Part shown: positions 17,578 through 27,315 of the stretch, one piece after another
Numbering within the stretch: the stretch's first letter is position 1
Layout: each line of letters opens with the position of its first letter
Source: Paracoccaceae bacterium
GTDB lineage: Bacteria; Pseudomonadota; Alphaproteobacteria; Rhodobacterales; Rhodobacteraceae
Length of the DNA: 64,000 nt
Direction: 5' to 3'
Assembly: GCA_016778765.1 (NCBI GenBank)
Contig: JADHOV010000013.1
Span: 1-64,000, forward strand
Made by a program: the position numbers and the translations under genes
Notes under the pieces: model-generated
What the model was told of the DNA's origin: nothing
Seen by the model: only the letters and a program-made list of their open reading frames with translations
Database searches by the model: none

Positions 17578-18636
17578 ATGGCAAATGTTACGTTAAAAAA
17601 TATCAAGAAAAGTTTTGGGGCCACAGATGTTATCCATGGGATAAATGCTGAAATTAAGGATGGCGAATTTATCGTGATTGTCGGCCCATCAGGCTGTGGA
17701 AAATCAACGCTTCTACGCATGGTTGCCGGGCTTGAGACCATAACATCGGGCGATATTTTTATCGGCGATGAACGCGCGAATGACAAAGAGCCGATGGATC
17801 GCGACATTGCCATGGTGTTCCAAAATTACGCGCTGTACCCGCATATGTCCGTGCGCCAAAATATGGGCTATGGTTTAAAAATTGCAAAATTGCCCAAAAG
17901 CGAAATTGACGCCAAGGTTCAAGATGCGGCAAAGCTGTTGCAAATAGAGCCCTTATTAGAGCGCAAACCCCGCCAATTATCTGGCGGTCAACGTCAACGC
18001 GTGGCCATGGGGCGGGCCATCGTGCGCGAACCATTGGTATTTTTATTCGATGAACCCCTGTCAAATCTGGATGCCAAATTGCGCGTTCAAATGCGGCTCG
18101 AAATTCGCGAATTGCAGGAAAAATTGGGGATCACCACGCTTTATGTGACCCATGATCAAGTTGAAGCCATGACCATGGCCGACCGTATGATCGTGATGAA
18201 TGGAGGCATCGCAGAACAGATCGGTACGCCTCTAGACGTATATGAAAAGCCACAAACCCTCTTTGCAGCTCAATTTATCGGTAGCCCGGCAATGAATATC
18301 TTTGATGCCCATGTCGAAGGCGGCCAGGTGAAAATAAAAGATCTGCCTATTGGGCCCGCTCAGAGCCGCGATGGCCCTGTCAAGCTTGGGATCCGTCCTG
18401 AGCATTTGGTAAAAACATCCGATGCGGCTTTGAACGCTTCGATACAAATGTCAGAACCGCTGGGTGCGAACACGCTGCTGCATGGAAAATTAACGAGGTT
18501 CGACAATATAGCAATCACCGCCAGTTTACCCGGCGTGCATCTTTTGGAAACCAAATCCTTTCACATCGGCTTTGCCGTTGAGCCAGCCAATATCCATCTG
18601 TTCGATCCAGAGACAGGGCGCAGGTTACCAGTTTGA
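17578..18636 (+). CDS. ugpC: glycerol-3-phosphate ABC transporter ATP-binding protein
   Basis: 352 residues. Motifs: Walker A GPSGCGKST, Q-loop VFQNYALYPHMSV, signature LSGGQRQR, Walker B VFLFDEPLSNLDAKLR, switch LYVTHDQVEAMT. The TOBE-containing C-terminal domain follows (LGIRPEHLVKTSD, SEPLGANTLLHGKLTRFDN). Length and order match UgpC/MalK proteins. The stop codon shares one base with the ugpQ start. Confidence 0.93.
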   Translation: MANVTLKNIKKSFGATDVIHGINAEIKDGEFIVIVGPSGCGKSTLLRMVAGLETITSGDIFIGDERANDKEPMDRDIAMVFQNYALYPHMSVRQNMGYGLKIAKLPKSEIDAKVQDAAKLLQIEPLLERKPRQLSGGQRQRVAMGRAIVREPLVFLFDEPLSNLDAKLRVQMRLEIRELQEKLGITTLYVTHDQVEAMTMADRMIVMNGGIAEQIGTPLDVYEKPQTLFAAQFIGSPAMNIFDAHVEGGQVKIKDLPIGPAQSRDGPVKLGIRPEHLVKTSDAALNASIQMSEPLGANTLLHGKLTRFDNIAITASLPGVHLLETKSFHIGFAVEPANIHLFDPETGRRLPV

Positions 18637-19565
18637 TGCAGTATCCCGCAGTTGAAGCCTTTCGCGGAGGGCCAAACCTTATTCGCGTGGTCGGGCATCG
18701 TGGCGCGCGCGGCATTTTGCCAGAAAATTCCATGATTGGATTCGAATTTCTGATGCAAACGGGCACGCAACTATTGGAATTTGATGTGTTGATGACCTCG
18801 GATATGGTACCGGTCATCACGCATAACCATCATCTTCATGGCGCGATTTGCCGCGGCCCGGATAAAGGTTTTTTAAATGAAGAACCAAAAGTCGCCGATC
18901 TAAGCTGGGCAGAAATCCAAAAATTTGATATCGGGTGGATTGATGGTACGAGCGCCTATGGGCAGCGCTTCCCTGAAAGAGCCCAGCTGAACGATATCCG
19001 TATTCCCAGCCTTTACCAGCTTCTAGAGGCCGCAGCCCAACCGCCATTTGCCAACGCCAAATTCATGCTTGAAATCAAATCAGACCCTGATTTTGCACAG
19101 GATACCCGTTATCGCAAGGAGTTGATCGAAATCATAATAGGACTGGTCCGCGCTGCAGGGGTTTCCCAGCGCACGCTTTTGCACAGCTTCGATTGGAATC
19201 TGCTTGCCGAATGTGCGCGCCAAGCGCCCGATATTCCAATATCATTTCTCACCCAATTGTCCGAAAATACACCGCATCAGGGCGAAGATTCAGCACATTC
19301 AATGAGTCCCGATTTTTCTGGATTTGAGGATAATATCCCGAAAATGGTAGAGGCCGCAGGCGGCGCGCTTTGGTGCCCCTATATTGCTGATATAACCCCC
19401 AAAACGCTAGCGCGTGCCAAAAAGTTGGGTCTGTGCGTTGCAGCTTGGACCGCCAATGAGCCAACGGAGATCGATCAGATGATCGATCTGCATGTCGACG
19501 CGATTGTCACAGATTATCCGGGCCGGGTTCAACGCCGGCTTTCAGATCGAGGCATCACCTGGTGA
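18636..19565 (+). CDS. ugpQ: glycerophosphodiester phosphodiesterase (GDPD family)
   Basis: 309 residues from ATG 18636, overlapping the ugpC stop by one base. The TIM-barrel GDPD signature is present: VVGHRGARGILPENSMIGFEF with the catalytic His and Glu, then LEFDVLMTSDMVPVITHNH with the metal-binding Glu/Asp and the second His. The C-terminal LCVAAWTANEPTEIDQMID and VDAIVTDYPGRV blocks are typical. It hydrolyses glycerophosphodiesters to glycerol-3-phosphate and an alcohol. It has no signal peptide, so it acts in the cytoplasm after import, as in the enteric ugp operon. It is unrelated in fold to the GpdQ-like enzyme of the opposite operon. Confidence 0.93.
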   Translation: MQYPAVEAFRGGPNLIRVVGHRGARGILPENSMIGFEFLMQTGTQLLEFDVLMTSDMVPVITHNHHLHGAICRGPDKGFLNEEPKVADLSWAEIQKFDIGWIDGTSAYGQRFPERAQLNDIRIPSLYQLLEAAAQPPFANAKFMLEIKSDPDFAQDTRYRKELIEIIIGLVRAAGVSQRTLLHSFDWNLLAECARQAPDIPISFLTQLSENTPHQGEDSAHSMSPDFSGFEDNIPKMVEAAGGALWCPYIADITPKTLARAKKLGLCVAAWTANEPTEIDQMIDLHVDAIVTDYPGRVQRRLSDRGITW

Positions 19566-19969
19566 AGCCTATGGCTTAAAAATTTATGTTTCGCGAGATA
19601 CGCAATAGACATCAAGTTATGGCCACCTTTACCCTCTCCTATTCTTCAGACACTAAAGGGGGGGCCTCACCAGCTACAAGAGGCGGCGCAAGGCATAATT
19701 TATAGGCCCTACCCAATGGGAAAACTGAAGGCAAAATGAAGATTAATCCGTTGAAAGGGACCAATCTCATCCACGTTAGCTAAGCAGAAGATCAATCTGA
19801 CTACCCAGTCTCAGATACAGTGCCATAAAATTGTCAAAAATCTTCTTTACGCATTCATCTCAGCTATTACCTGCACCATGAAAGACGTGCCCTGATTCCA
19901 CCTATTTCCCAAAACAGAAAAGCCAAATTATGGCCTGCTTTTAAAAGGCAACCTGATAGAGCCGTACCA
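19566..19969 (+). other. gap between ugpQ and the broken glycosyltransferase-like gene
   Basis: About 400 bases. The first 260 show nothing recognisable. From 19829 a frame in register with the glycosyltransferase-like gene is open but has no ATG, GTG or TTG before 20018, so the true N-terminus of that gene is missing or shifted. A small stem AAGCC-TAT-GGCTT lies just after the ugpQ stop and is too weak to call a terminator. Confidence 0.5.
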
Positions 19970-20948
19970 AAATTCAATCTGGTACTGGTCGGACAAAACG
20001 GGCGGCTGGAATTTGAAGTGATCCTTTTTTTAGCCTCGCTGCGGGCCAATAGCCCAAAATTCGCAGGGCAGGTGTTTATTGCTGAACCGCGCTTTAACCA
20101 AGCCTGGACGAATAACCCAATGATCCGCTCTCAGCACACGCAAAATTTGATTGCAGAGCTTGGTGCAGAATTCATTGCCTTTGACAATAAGGTTTTCGGC
20201 GAAAGCTACCCCTACGGAAACAAAATAGAATGTTTAACAGCCATTCCCGACGACAAACCCTTTTTGTTTTTTGACAGCGATACGCTGATCTTGGATGAGC
20301 TATGCGATGTGCCCTTTGATTTTTCTCGCCCAACTGCCTCGCTGCGCCGCACGGCAACTTGGCCACAACCTTTGGGGCCAGGGCATCACTATTCGGATAT
20401 CTGGAAAGATTGTTATGACATCTGTGGCGTAGACTATCCTTCTTCGCTTGATAAACAATTTTCAGCTCAGGATTGGCGACGGTACTTATATTTTAATGCC
20501 AGCTTTTTCTTTCACGAAAACCCAACTAAATTCGGCGCGCGCTTCCTAGAGTTTGCCCAAAGGATCAAAACCAGCACGCGCCCTCGGATCACCCGACAAT
20601 CTTTAGACCCTTGGCTGGACCAAGTGGCTTTGCCCATGGTTATTCACAGCTTTGGGGGGGGGCAAACACACGCTTGCTCGGGGATGGCTGGACGCAAAAA
20701 CCAGCTGTCATTATCGCAGAATACCCCTTCTTTACGCTCGAGAGGATGACCGGGTCATCGCTAAATTGGAACAACTTGCAGACCAAAGCAACATCCGCGC
20801 GCGTCTGTCGCAGCACCCAGCTTTTCAGCGGATGATTTATCAAAAACAAGGGCGCCGTTTGCGCGGAATGATTGATCGCAGCCATCAACCAATCTGTGAG
20901 GTTGCGCTGCGTAATAAATTAAAAGCTTTGGGGTATTGGATCCGCTGA
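19970..20948 (+). pseudogene. glycosyltransferase-like protein, frameshifted at a G9 tract
   Basis: A coherent protein can be read from KFNLVLVGQNGRLEFEV through VALPMVIHSFGGG in one frame, then KHTLARGWLDAKTSCHYRR to LRNKLKALGYWIR in another. The switch falls in a run of nine G at 20654-20662; eight G would restore one frame. The sequence FLFFDSDTLILDEL holds a DxD-like motif typical of GT-A glycosyltransferases, but I do not know the family. The only start in the first frame is GTG 20018, although coding similarity seems to extend 16 codons upstream, so the N-terminus may also be damaged. It could be a pseudogene, a sequencing error in the homopolymer, or a phase-variable gene. Confidence 0.6.
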
Positions 20949-21153
20949 ACAGAAAAATCGGTTTTCGCCGGAAAGCCTTGCAAGTTCAAAGTTGGACAAA
21001 GCTCCCAAAAAGGAAATACTTTCCCAATAATGGCGAAAAAATAGGATATTATGTTCCTAATTTAGGCGAGCGGCCGCTTTAGGTAGAATAATAGCATTGT
21101 TTAAACAGCCTGACTTTCTTATCACAGCGGAGACAGATTTAGGAGTTAGATCG

Positions 21154-22449
21154 ATGACAAACGAAACAACCTACGGGTTTGATACATTACAAATACACGC
21201 GGGCGCCCGGCCTGATCCAGCCACTGGCTCTCGGCAAACACCAATCTATCAGTCGACAGCGTTTGTGTTTCGAGATGCCGATCACGCAGCCGCTTTGTTT
21301 AACCTGCAAGAAGTTGGCTATATTTACTCGCGATTGACCAATCCAACCGTGGCCGTATTGCAAGAACGCATTGCAACCCTAGAGGGCGGCGTGGGCGCGG
21401 TTTGTTGTTCATCCGGACATGCCGCACAAATTATGGCGCTGTTTCCACTGATGCAGCCTGGGCGCAATATCGTTGTTTCAACGCGGCTTTACGGCGGCTC
21501 AATCACGCAGTTCAGCCAAACAATTAAACGCTTTGGCTGGAGCGCAAAATTTGTTGATTTTGATGATCTTGACGCGGTGAAAGCTGCAATTGATGATGAC
21601 ACGCGTGCGGTGTTTTGTGAGTCAATTGCAAACCCCGGCGGTTATATCACCGACCTGCCGGCGATCAGCGCGCTGTCCGATGAAGCGGGCCTACCCTTGA
21701 TCGTCGATAACACCAGCGCTTCGGCATATCTCTGCCGCCCAATTGAACATGGCGCAACGCTTGTGGTGAATTCCACCACCAAATTCTTGACCGGCAATGG
21801 TACGGTCACGGGTGGATGTGTGGTGGATAGTGGGAAATTTGATTGGTCTGCTTCGGATAAATTTCCTTCGCTCAGCGCGCCGGAACCTGCATATCACGGG
21901 CTCAAATTTCATGAAACATTTGGGCCATTGGCCTTTACGTTTCACGGCATTGCAATCGGGCTGCGCGACCTTGGGATGACGCTTAACCCGCAATCAGCAC
22001 ATTATACGTTAATGGGCATTGAAACATTATCACTGCGCATGCAGCGACATGTTGAAAACGCCCAAAAAATTGCGGCTTGGCTTGAAACCCATGAAGCCGT
22101 TGAAGCGGTGACCTATGCTGGGCTTCCCAGTTCGCCCTACAACCACCGCGTCGCAAAAATTTGCCCCAAGGGCGCGGGCAGCTTGTTTACAGTATCTTTG
22201 AAGGGCGGCTATAAAGCCTGCCTAAAATTCGTGGATAGTCTTGAAATTTTCAGCCACGTGGCCAATTTGGGCGACAGTAGATCATTGGTGATACATTCCG
22301 CCTCTACCACGCACCGACAGCTAAGCCCCGAACAGCAAATTGCAGCAGGCGCTGGGCCGAATGTAGTTCGCCTCTCAATTGGAATCGAAGATAGTGACGA
22401 TTTGATCGCGGATCTGAAGCAAGCGCTTGAGATTGCAAAATTCGTTTAA
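21154..22449 (+). CDS. metY: O-acetylhomoserine sulfhydrylase (aminocarboxypropyltransferase)
   Basis: 431 residues from ATG 21154, preceded by TTAGGAG. PLP-dependent Cys/Met metabolism family. Diagnostic blocks: TLQIHAGARPDPATGSRQT, PIYQSTAFVFRDADHAAALF, YSRLTNPTVAVLQERIATLEGG, the SSGHAAQ turn, and the Schiff-base lysine in VNSTTKFLTGNGTVTGG. The insertion pattern and 430-residue length fit MetY rather than the shorter MetB/MetC. It makes homocysteine from O-acetylhomoserine and sulfide. A weak dyad TAGGA-N8-TCCTA at 21042-21059 lies in the 200-base leader; I saw no SAM riboswitch core there. Confidence 0.93.
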   Translation: MTNETTYGFDTLQIHAGARPDPATGSRQTPIYQSTAFVFRDADHAAALFNLQEVGYIYSRLTNPTVAVLQERIATLEGGVGAVCCSSGHAAQIMALFPLMQPGRNIVVSTRLYGGSITQFSQTIKRFGWSAKFVDFDDLDAVKAAIDDDTRAVFCESIANPGGYITDLPAISALSDEAGLPLIVDNTSASAYLCRPIEHGATLVVNSTTKFLTGNGTVTGGCVVDSGKFDWSASDKFPSLSAPEPAYHGLKFHETFGPLAFTFHGIAIGLRDLGMTLNPQSAHYTLMGIETLSLRMQRHVENAQKIAAWLETHEAVEAVTYAGLPSSPYNHRVAKICPKGAGSLFTVSLKGGYKACLKFVDSLEIFSHVANLGDSRSLVIHSASTTHRQLSPEQQIAAGAGPNVVRLSIGIEDSDDLIADLKQALEIAKFV

Positions 22450-22468
22450 ACACCTTTGGTCAAGCTGG

Positions 22469-23185
22469 CTATTCCGGCTTGGCCACTATTTCATACTGAG
22501 CAATCACCGACTGCCTGAACACAACTTCTTTTGGCACAATTCCCGCCTCTGACAAGCCGCGCTGCGCGCTCAAAAAACCGGGAGGTCCACTGCGCTCGGC
22601 GACACTATCGGTCAGGCTGATCAATTGGCCCAATTTCACATCTGCAGCCTCTGCATAATCCTGCGCTTTTACCAGCGCGTCTTTCATGGCGTTTTGTCGA
22701 GCTTGGCTTTGCCAACGAGCCTCATCCTTGGTTAGAAAAAGCAGATTTCCCAATGCCGTTACCCCAAAGTCGAGGCCGATTTGAACAATTTCTGGAAAGG
22801 CAGGAAGATGGTTGATTGTGACCTCCAGCCGCGTAGTGGCGCTATAATCCAGCAATTTAGGTGGTTGCCGATCAATATATTAAAAATTTGGTGACAGTGA
22901 TAAAACCGAGCTTGCCAGATCCTCTTTGGGCAAGCCAAAAGCTTCAAGGGCGGCGAGGATTGAGGCTGTTTTTGAACTGAGCGCGCTCATTGCTGAGGCC
23001 GGTGCATCAGCGCGGGCTTCAATTGTCCAGGTCAACTTTGCCTGGTCAGGTTTAACCTTGACCACTGCCACGCCGGTGACCGTCAGCATTCTGACAGGCT
23101 GGGTTGCGAATGCCAGCTGCGATGAAAAAATCAAACAGACCGCGAGGTAAATGATATTTCTGCATATAAAATGTTTAAAATACAT
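22469..23185 (-). pseudogene. SIMPL-domain (DUF541) protein interrupted by one in-frame TAA
   Basis: From ATG 23185 (GGAG eight bases upstream) the frame encodes a signal peptide (IIYLAVCLIFSSQLAFA) and VRMLTVTGVAVVKVKPDQA, then KLTWTIEARADAPASAMSA, the hallmark start of DUF541/SIMPL proteins. After LSLSPNF there is a TAA (complement 22880-22882), and the same frame continues YIDRQPPKLLDYSATTRLEV to QSVIAQYEIVAKPE. Only one base change separates it from an intact protein of about 238 residues; CAA (Gln) would fit. SIMPL proteins are periplasmic or membrane-linked with poorly known roles. Either a recent pseudogene or a sequencing error. Confidence 0.75.
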
Positions 23186-23352
23186 GACCGCTCCTTCATT
23201 TCCAGCAAGGGATTTACGCCACGTGACAGACACAACTATAGCGCAATTTTATGCCTGCCGCGATAGTTTTGCTTTTCCCGCACGCCATCCTAGTCTAGAA
23301 GGACGTAGTCGCGGTCCAACCGAGCCTTGCTGTAAAAGATAAACTCGAGCAA

Positions 23353-26139
23353 ATGAAACCAGACTTTGCCCTTTCCCTTTCCTTCGATGGCATCACTTTG
23401 CTGCATCGAACAAAACCCGGCTGGGATATTATTGGCACGGCAAAATTGGACTCTGCAACTTTCGAAAATGACGTCGCTGATATCCGGCGCAAAGCGTTGA
23501 GCCTTGATGCACGAGCCGATAGCGTAAAACTTGTGATACCGAACGAACAAATTAAGTTCATTAAATTGCTTCGGCCTGACGGCGCGCAATCAAACGATAT
23601 AGAGACGGTCATATTAGACCATTTACAAGGGGCAACCCCCTATCATGTCTCCGAATTGCGCTTTGATTGGATCGCCTCAAAAAATGATCTTTACGTGGCG
23701 GCTGTCGCGATTGAAACGCTGCAAGAGGCAGAAAATTTTGCCGAGGCCCATAGCTTTAAACCTTTGGGAAATGTTGCGATACCGCCCAAAGACAGTTTTA
23801 TCGGTGAAGTATTTTTTGGCACCGCGCTCGGCGGACAACAGCAAATGGAATGGTATGATCAGGAAATTGATATTTCCCCATCGCCCAGCCCAGAAGCGCT
23901 TTTGAAAATCGCCCCCAAACCACTCCCACCAGAGCCACCCATTGCGCGCAACAAAGGACATATAGAGGCGCAACAAAAGCCGGCTAGCCCCTATCCAAAA
24001 CAGCCCCGTCTTCCAACCCAGCTGACCAAACAAATCAACGAAGAAGCTGAAAATATCCCCGTCAGCCTGAATGATCTTGGCACTGCCTTCCCCCGCATTC
24101 TCTCTCAAATTGAAGGAAAGTTAGAAGGGCAAGAGCAGGCTGATAAGCCTGCAGTTTTCGATGTAAGCGCGGCTCGGGTTCCCGGGAACGCTGAGTCCCC
24201 CCCTGCTGACCCGATCTTGAAAAGACGCGGCTTTAAAAACAGAGTTACAGCCGAGAAGATCCGAAACGTTCTGCGTCAAATCAAAAAACGCCTAAGCGCA
24301 GGCGTTAGCGCGCTCATGGCCGCTTTAAAAACGCTTCTGCAAGCGGTTCTTCGCCAAAGCCAACTGGTCGGCGCAGGCGCCGCGCAATTTATAAAAACCT
24401 GTAGGCACAAGCTGCTTGTTGAAGGCATTGTACCGCTGGTACAAACACTGCGCCCTATTCTACGCAAAAACGTCCTGAAGGCGCGGGATTGGGGACTTCC
24501 TGTTGTGCTGCTTAGCGCTTCTGTGCTTCTGGCTGGGTTTACAGCAACATATTTCATTGTAACGCGAGGCGCCAATCCGAAAACTGATATTGCGTTGAAA
24601 ATGGAAACGGTAAACGCAGAGGCAGAGGCAGAGGCAGAGGCAGATAGACAAATCGACGTTTTGCGATCGATACAAGAGCTCTCGCCAGCTCCAGAAACAG
24701 AACGGCGCCGGGGTTTAACCGGGCTGGAAGGTTTTATCACAAGCGATACGCAGACAAAGGCAGAAGTGTTCAGCGAAACGCCATTGCTCGGCCTATCCGA
24801 GCTTCAATCATCTGCCGGTTTTGACCTTTCTATTGTAGAAAAGCTGCCAATGAAACGGGCGCTGTCGCGGTTAGACAGCCTGGCAATACCCAGTTCAACT
24901 GATACGCGCAATGGAACAGAACTTGAACCGGAAGCTAAAATCGTGATTCCACAAACGGCTAGGTCTTCCCAGCTTAATACGCCTGAATTCATCCCCAATG
25001 GGCCAATGACCCCCGAAGAGCTTCGGCGCGTTTATGTATCGACAGGGGTTTGGCCAATGGCCCCCAAAGCTCCATATCAAGCAAGTGCGAAAACGCTTGA
25101 AGATTTATATATCGCATCAATTGATGCAGATATTCGCGCGCATGATCCGGTTATTTTGCAAAGCCCGGATGAATTTTTGACCGATAGTACAAAAGATCTT
25201 GCAATCCCTCTTCTGAGAAAGGCGAAACCTCTAGGGCTTGCAACGGGGGATCCGGCTATCGAAATGCAGAAGCAACCTTCTGCAGAAACGCTTGTCTCGC
25301 CCAGTATGAATGCGCTGCGCGTATTGCCAGATGTGACGCTGAGACCGCCTTCAATGGCGCCGCAACCTTTGGCAGAATTGACTCCATCGATCATAACGCA
25401 AGACAGCAATAAAACGGCAATATCACAACCGGATGCAGTACCCTCGATTGATGCGTTAACGCGGCTTGACCCTCCCAGCGTGACTGGCTTTGGGAACCAA
25501 GCAAGGGACCCGATTTTTGAAAGTGCGTCTACCGAAGACGCCCAAAACCAAGGCTCAGAAACCAACCTGACCTCTGAACTCGCCTTAAAACCGCCTTCAG
25601 TTTCCTCAGAAGAAGAAGCCGTTGCCAGCGCCGATCCGCAAACACCACGCGCACCCGAGCCTGCGATAGATATGCTCGCCCAAAGCCGGCCTCTTATCCG
25701 CCCGCAAGCCCTTGTTGCAGCCTTACGTGCAAAAGAAAAAGCCTTTGAAGAGGCGCTTAACACCTCTATCCGACCTAAAATCCGGCCAGAGCTTACGGAA
25801 CTTGCTCAATCTGATACTTTGATAAGCCGTTTGTTCAGCGCCTTGGATGAAGGGGATGAAGCCAATGTCGATTCCCCCGTAGCAGACGAACCAAGCAGCG
25901 CGCGGGTAAGTGAACGCGCAACGTTGGAAAAAGGGCTCAATCTCCGAAAAGTGAATTTGCTCGGTACCTATCGGTTTGGAAACAGCCGGAAAGCCCTGAT
26001 TCTTATGCCAAATGGGTCGAAGCGGATGGTAAAAGTGGGAGACCGCTTGGATGGCGGACAGGTGGCCGCCATTGACGAAGAAGAATTGCGCTATATCAAG
26101 TCAGGTCTCAATATCATTTTATCCATGCCAAGCGGGTAA
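23353..26139 (+). CDS. large single-pass membrane protein with GspL-like N-terminus and GspC/PilP-like C-terminus
   Basis: 928 residues, function unknown. Residues 1-140 (LSLSFDGITLLHRTKPGWD, VKLVIPNEQIKFIKLLRPD, ILDHLQGATPYHVSELRFD) resemble the actin-like PilM/GspL domain of type II secretion or type IV pilus platforms. A basic stretch precedes a single membrane segment at about 378-402 (LPVVLLSASVLLAGFTATYFIV). A long Pro/Ser/Glu-rich periplasmic linker follows, with an EA repeat at about 422-431. The last 70 residues (LLGTYRFGNSRKALILMPNG, VKVGDRLDGGQVAAI, INIILSMP-like end) match the homology-region pattern of GspC/PilP. No other secretion genes are adjacent. The start is supported by position only. 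Confidence 0.7.
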   Translation: MKPDFALSLSFDGITLLHRTKPGWDIIGTAKLDSATFENDVADIRRKALSLDARADSVKLVIPNEQIKFIKLLRPDGAQSNDIETVILDHLQGATPYHVSELRFDWIASKNDLYVAAVAIETLQEAENFAEAHSFKPLGNVAIPPKDSFIGEVFFGTALGGQQQMEWYDQEIDISPSPSPEALLKIAPKPLPPEPPIARNKGHIEAQQKPASPYPKQPRLPTQLTKQINEEAENIPVSLNDLGTAFPRILSQIEGKLEGQEQADKPAVFDVSAARVPGNAESPPADPILKRRGFKNRVTAEKIRNVLRQIKKRLSAGVSALMAALKTLLQAVLRQSQLVGAGAAQFIKTCRHKLLVEGIVPLVQTLRPILRKNVLKARDWGLPVVLLSASVLLAGFTATYFIVTRGANPKTDIALKMETVNAEAEAEAEADRQIDVLRSIQELSPAPETERRRGLTGLEGFITSDTQTKAEVFSETPLLGLSELQSSAGFDLSIVEKLPMKRALSRLDSLAIPSSTDTRNGTELEPEAKIVIPQTARSSQLNTPEFIPNGPMTPEELRRVYVSTGVWPMAPKAPYQASAKTLEDLYIASIDADIRAHDPVILQSPDEFLTDSTKDLAIPLLRKAKPLGLATGDPAIEMQKQPSAETLVSPSMNALRVLPDVTLRPPSMAPQPLAELTPSIITQDSNKTAISQPDAVPSIDALTRLDPPSVTGFGNQARDPIFESASTEDAQNQGSETNLTSELALKPPSVSSEEEAVASADPQTPRAPEPAIDMLAQSRPLIRPQALVAALRAKEKAFEEALNTSIRPKIRPELTELAQSDTLISRLFSALDEGDEANVDSPVADEPSSARVSERATLEKGLNLRKVNLLGTYRFGNSRKALILMPNGSKRMVKVGDRLDGGQVAAIDEEELRYIKSGLNIILSMPSG
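24616..24644 (+). repeat. short tandem repeat GCAGAG within the 928-residue gene
   Basis: Four perfect copies of GCAGAG plus a five-base partial copy, encoding alternating Glu-Ala just after the membrane segment. The six-base unit keeps frame when copies are gained or lost, so only linker length should change. Confidence 0.9.
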
Positions 26140-26193
26140 GCTCTGGTGCTGGGCTGTATGCGTTGCGACATCCGTAAAAATACAAAAATTACG

Positions 26194-27216
26194 CTAGGCG
26201 GTGCTTTCGTCGCTTACCCCTGCTTCCGCAAACGTCGACATCCCAGAATGACAGGCCAGTGCCGCCTGAAGAATTCCAATCGCAACCGCTGCGCCTGAAC
26301 CTTCACCGAGTCGCATCCCCAAAGATAACAGCGGCTCTTTATCTAGCTGCGCCAAAACGCGTTTATGCGCTTGCTCGGCGCTTTCATGCCCCGCAACAGT
26401 ATGATCCAAAACGGACGGGCTAATTTGCTGTAAACAGGCTGCCGCGGCACAGCAAATAAAACCATCCAAAATCACCGGGATGCGCAGACAGCGCGCGCGC
26501 GCAATCGCGCCCGCCATGGCTGCCAATTCGCGCCCACCCAAACATTGTAAAGCTTTTAATCCGTCCTGCTGGGCCTCTGGGTTCATCTGCAAACCCGCGG
26601 CAATAACACGGGCTTTTTTCGCGATACCAGCCGCGTCAACACCGGTGCCCCTGCCCACCCAATCTTCCGCGCGCGCGCCATAAAGTGCATGAGCAATCGC
26701 AGCTGCGGAGGTTGTATTTCCAATGCCCATCTCACCTGTGACCAACAGATCACAATCTTTAGACACCGCGTTCCAACCTGTTTGTAACGCCAGAAGAAAC
26801 TCATCCTCTTCCATCGCAGGTCCTTGCGTGAAATCCCGTGTTGGGCGATCTAACTCTAAGCCATGCACCTGTAATTTCGCCCCAAAACAGGCGGAAAGCT
26901 GATTAATCGCGGCGCCCCCAGCTTGAAAATTAAGCACCATTTGTTCGGTAACTTCAGCTGGAAAAGCGGATATGCCTTGCGCGGTCACCCCATGATTGCC
27001 CGCAAAAATTAGCACTTCAGGTTGTGAAATAGACGCACGCGCATCCCCCCGCCAGGCGGCATACCATATGGCAAGCTCTTCCATCCGCCCCAAAGCACCA
27101 GCTGGTTTGGTCAATTGCATATTGCGTTGCTTGGCTGCAGCTTGGCTTTCAAGATCAAATGACGGCGCTTGACGCAGCAGATCAACGAATTGTGAAAGAG
27201 AAGAAAAAGTGTCCAT
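26194..27216 (-). CDS. cobT: nicotinate-nucleotide-dimethylbenzimidazole phosphoribosyltransferase
   Basis: 340 residues, full length. CobT landmarks: [17 protein letters not shown] near the N-terminus, [75 protein letters not shown], and [18 protein letters not shown], which carries the catalytic Glu. It activates dimethylbenzimidazole to alpha-ribazole phosphate for the lower ligand of cobalamin. It is divergent from cobS with about 100 bases between; no cobalamin riboswitch is visible there. Confidence 0.95.
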   Translation of the reverse strand: MDTFSSLSQFVDLLRQAPSFDLESQAAAKQRNMQLTKPAGALGRMEELAIWYAAWRGDARASISQPEVLIFAGNHGVTAQGISAFPAEVTEQMVLNFQAGGAAINQLSACFGAKLQVHGLELDRPTRDFTQGPAMEEDEFLLALQTGWNAVSKDCDLLVTGEMGIGNTTSAAAIAHALYGARAEDWVGRGTGVDAAGIAKKARVIAAGLQMNPEAQQDGLKALQCLGGRELAAMAGAIARARCLRIPVILDGFICCAAAACLQQISPSVLDHTVAGHESAEQAHKRVLAQLDKEPLLSLGMRLGEGSGAAVAIGILQAALACHSGMSTFAEAGVSDESTA

Positions 27217-27315
27217 AATCAGTTTTACCTTGTTCGCAATATACTCTTTGAGCTAGTTACCCAATTGCCATTAAAGTACAAGCATTTAAGAGGCATCCAA
27301 CGAGTATTTACCGAC

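Noticed and set aside
20949-21153. Possible SAM riboswitch ahead of metY
   Set aside because: The leader lacks the conserved pseudoknot elements expected of SAM-II or SAM-V motifs; only a weak TAGGA/TCCTA dyad is present.
23030-23075. CAGGTTTAACC-like sequence resembling the 12-13 kb palindromes
   Set aside because: It lies inside the coding part of the SIMPL gene and the symmetry is imperfect; probably chance.
27217-27315. Possible cobalamin riboswitch between cobT and cobS
   Set aside because: The gap is only about 100 bases, and no B12-box-like sequence is visible.
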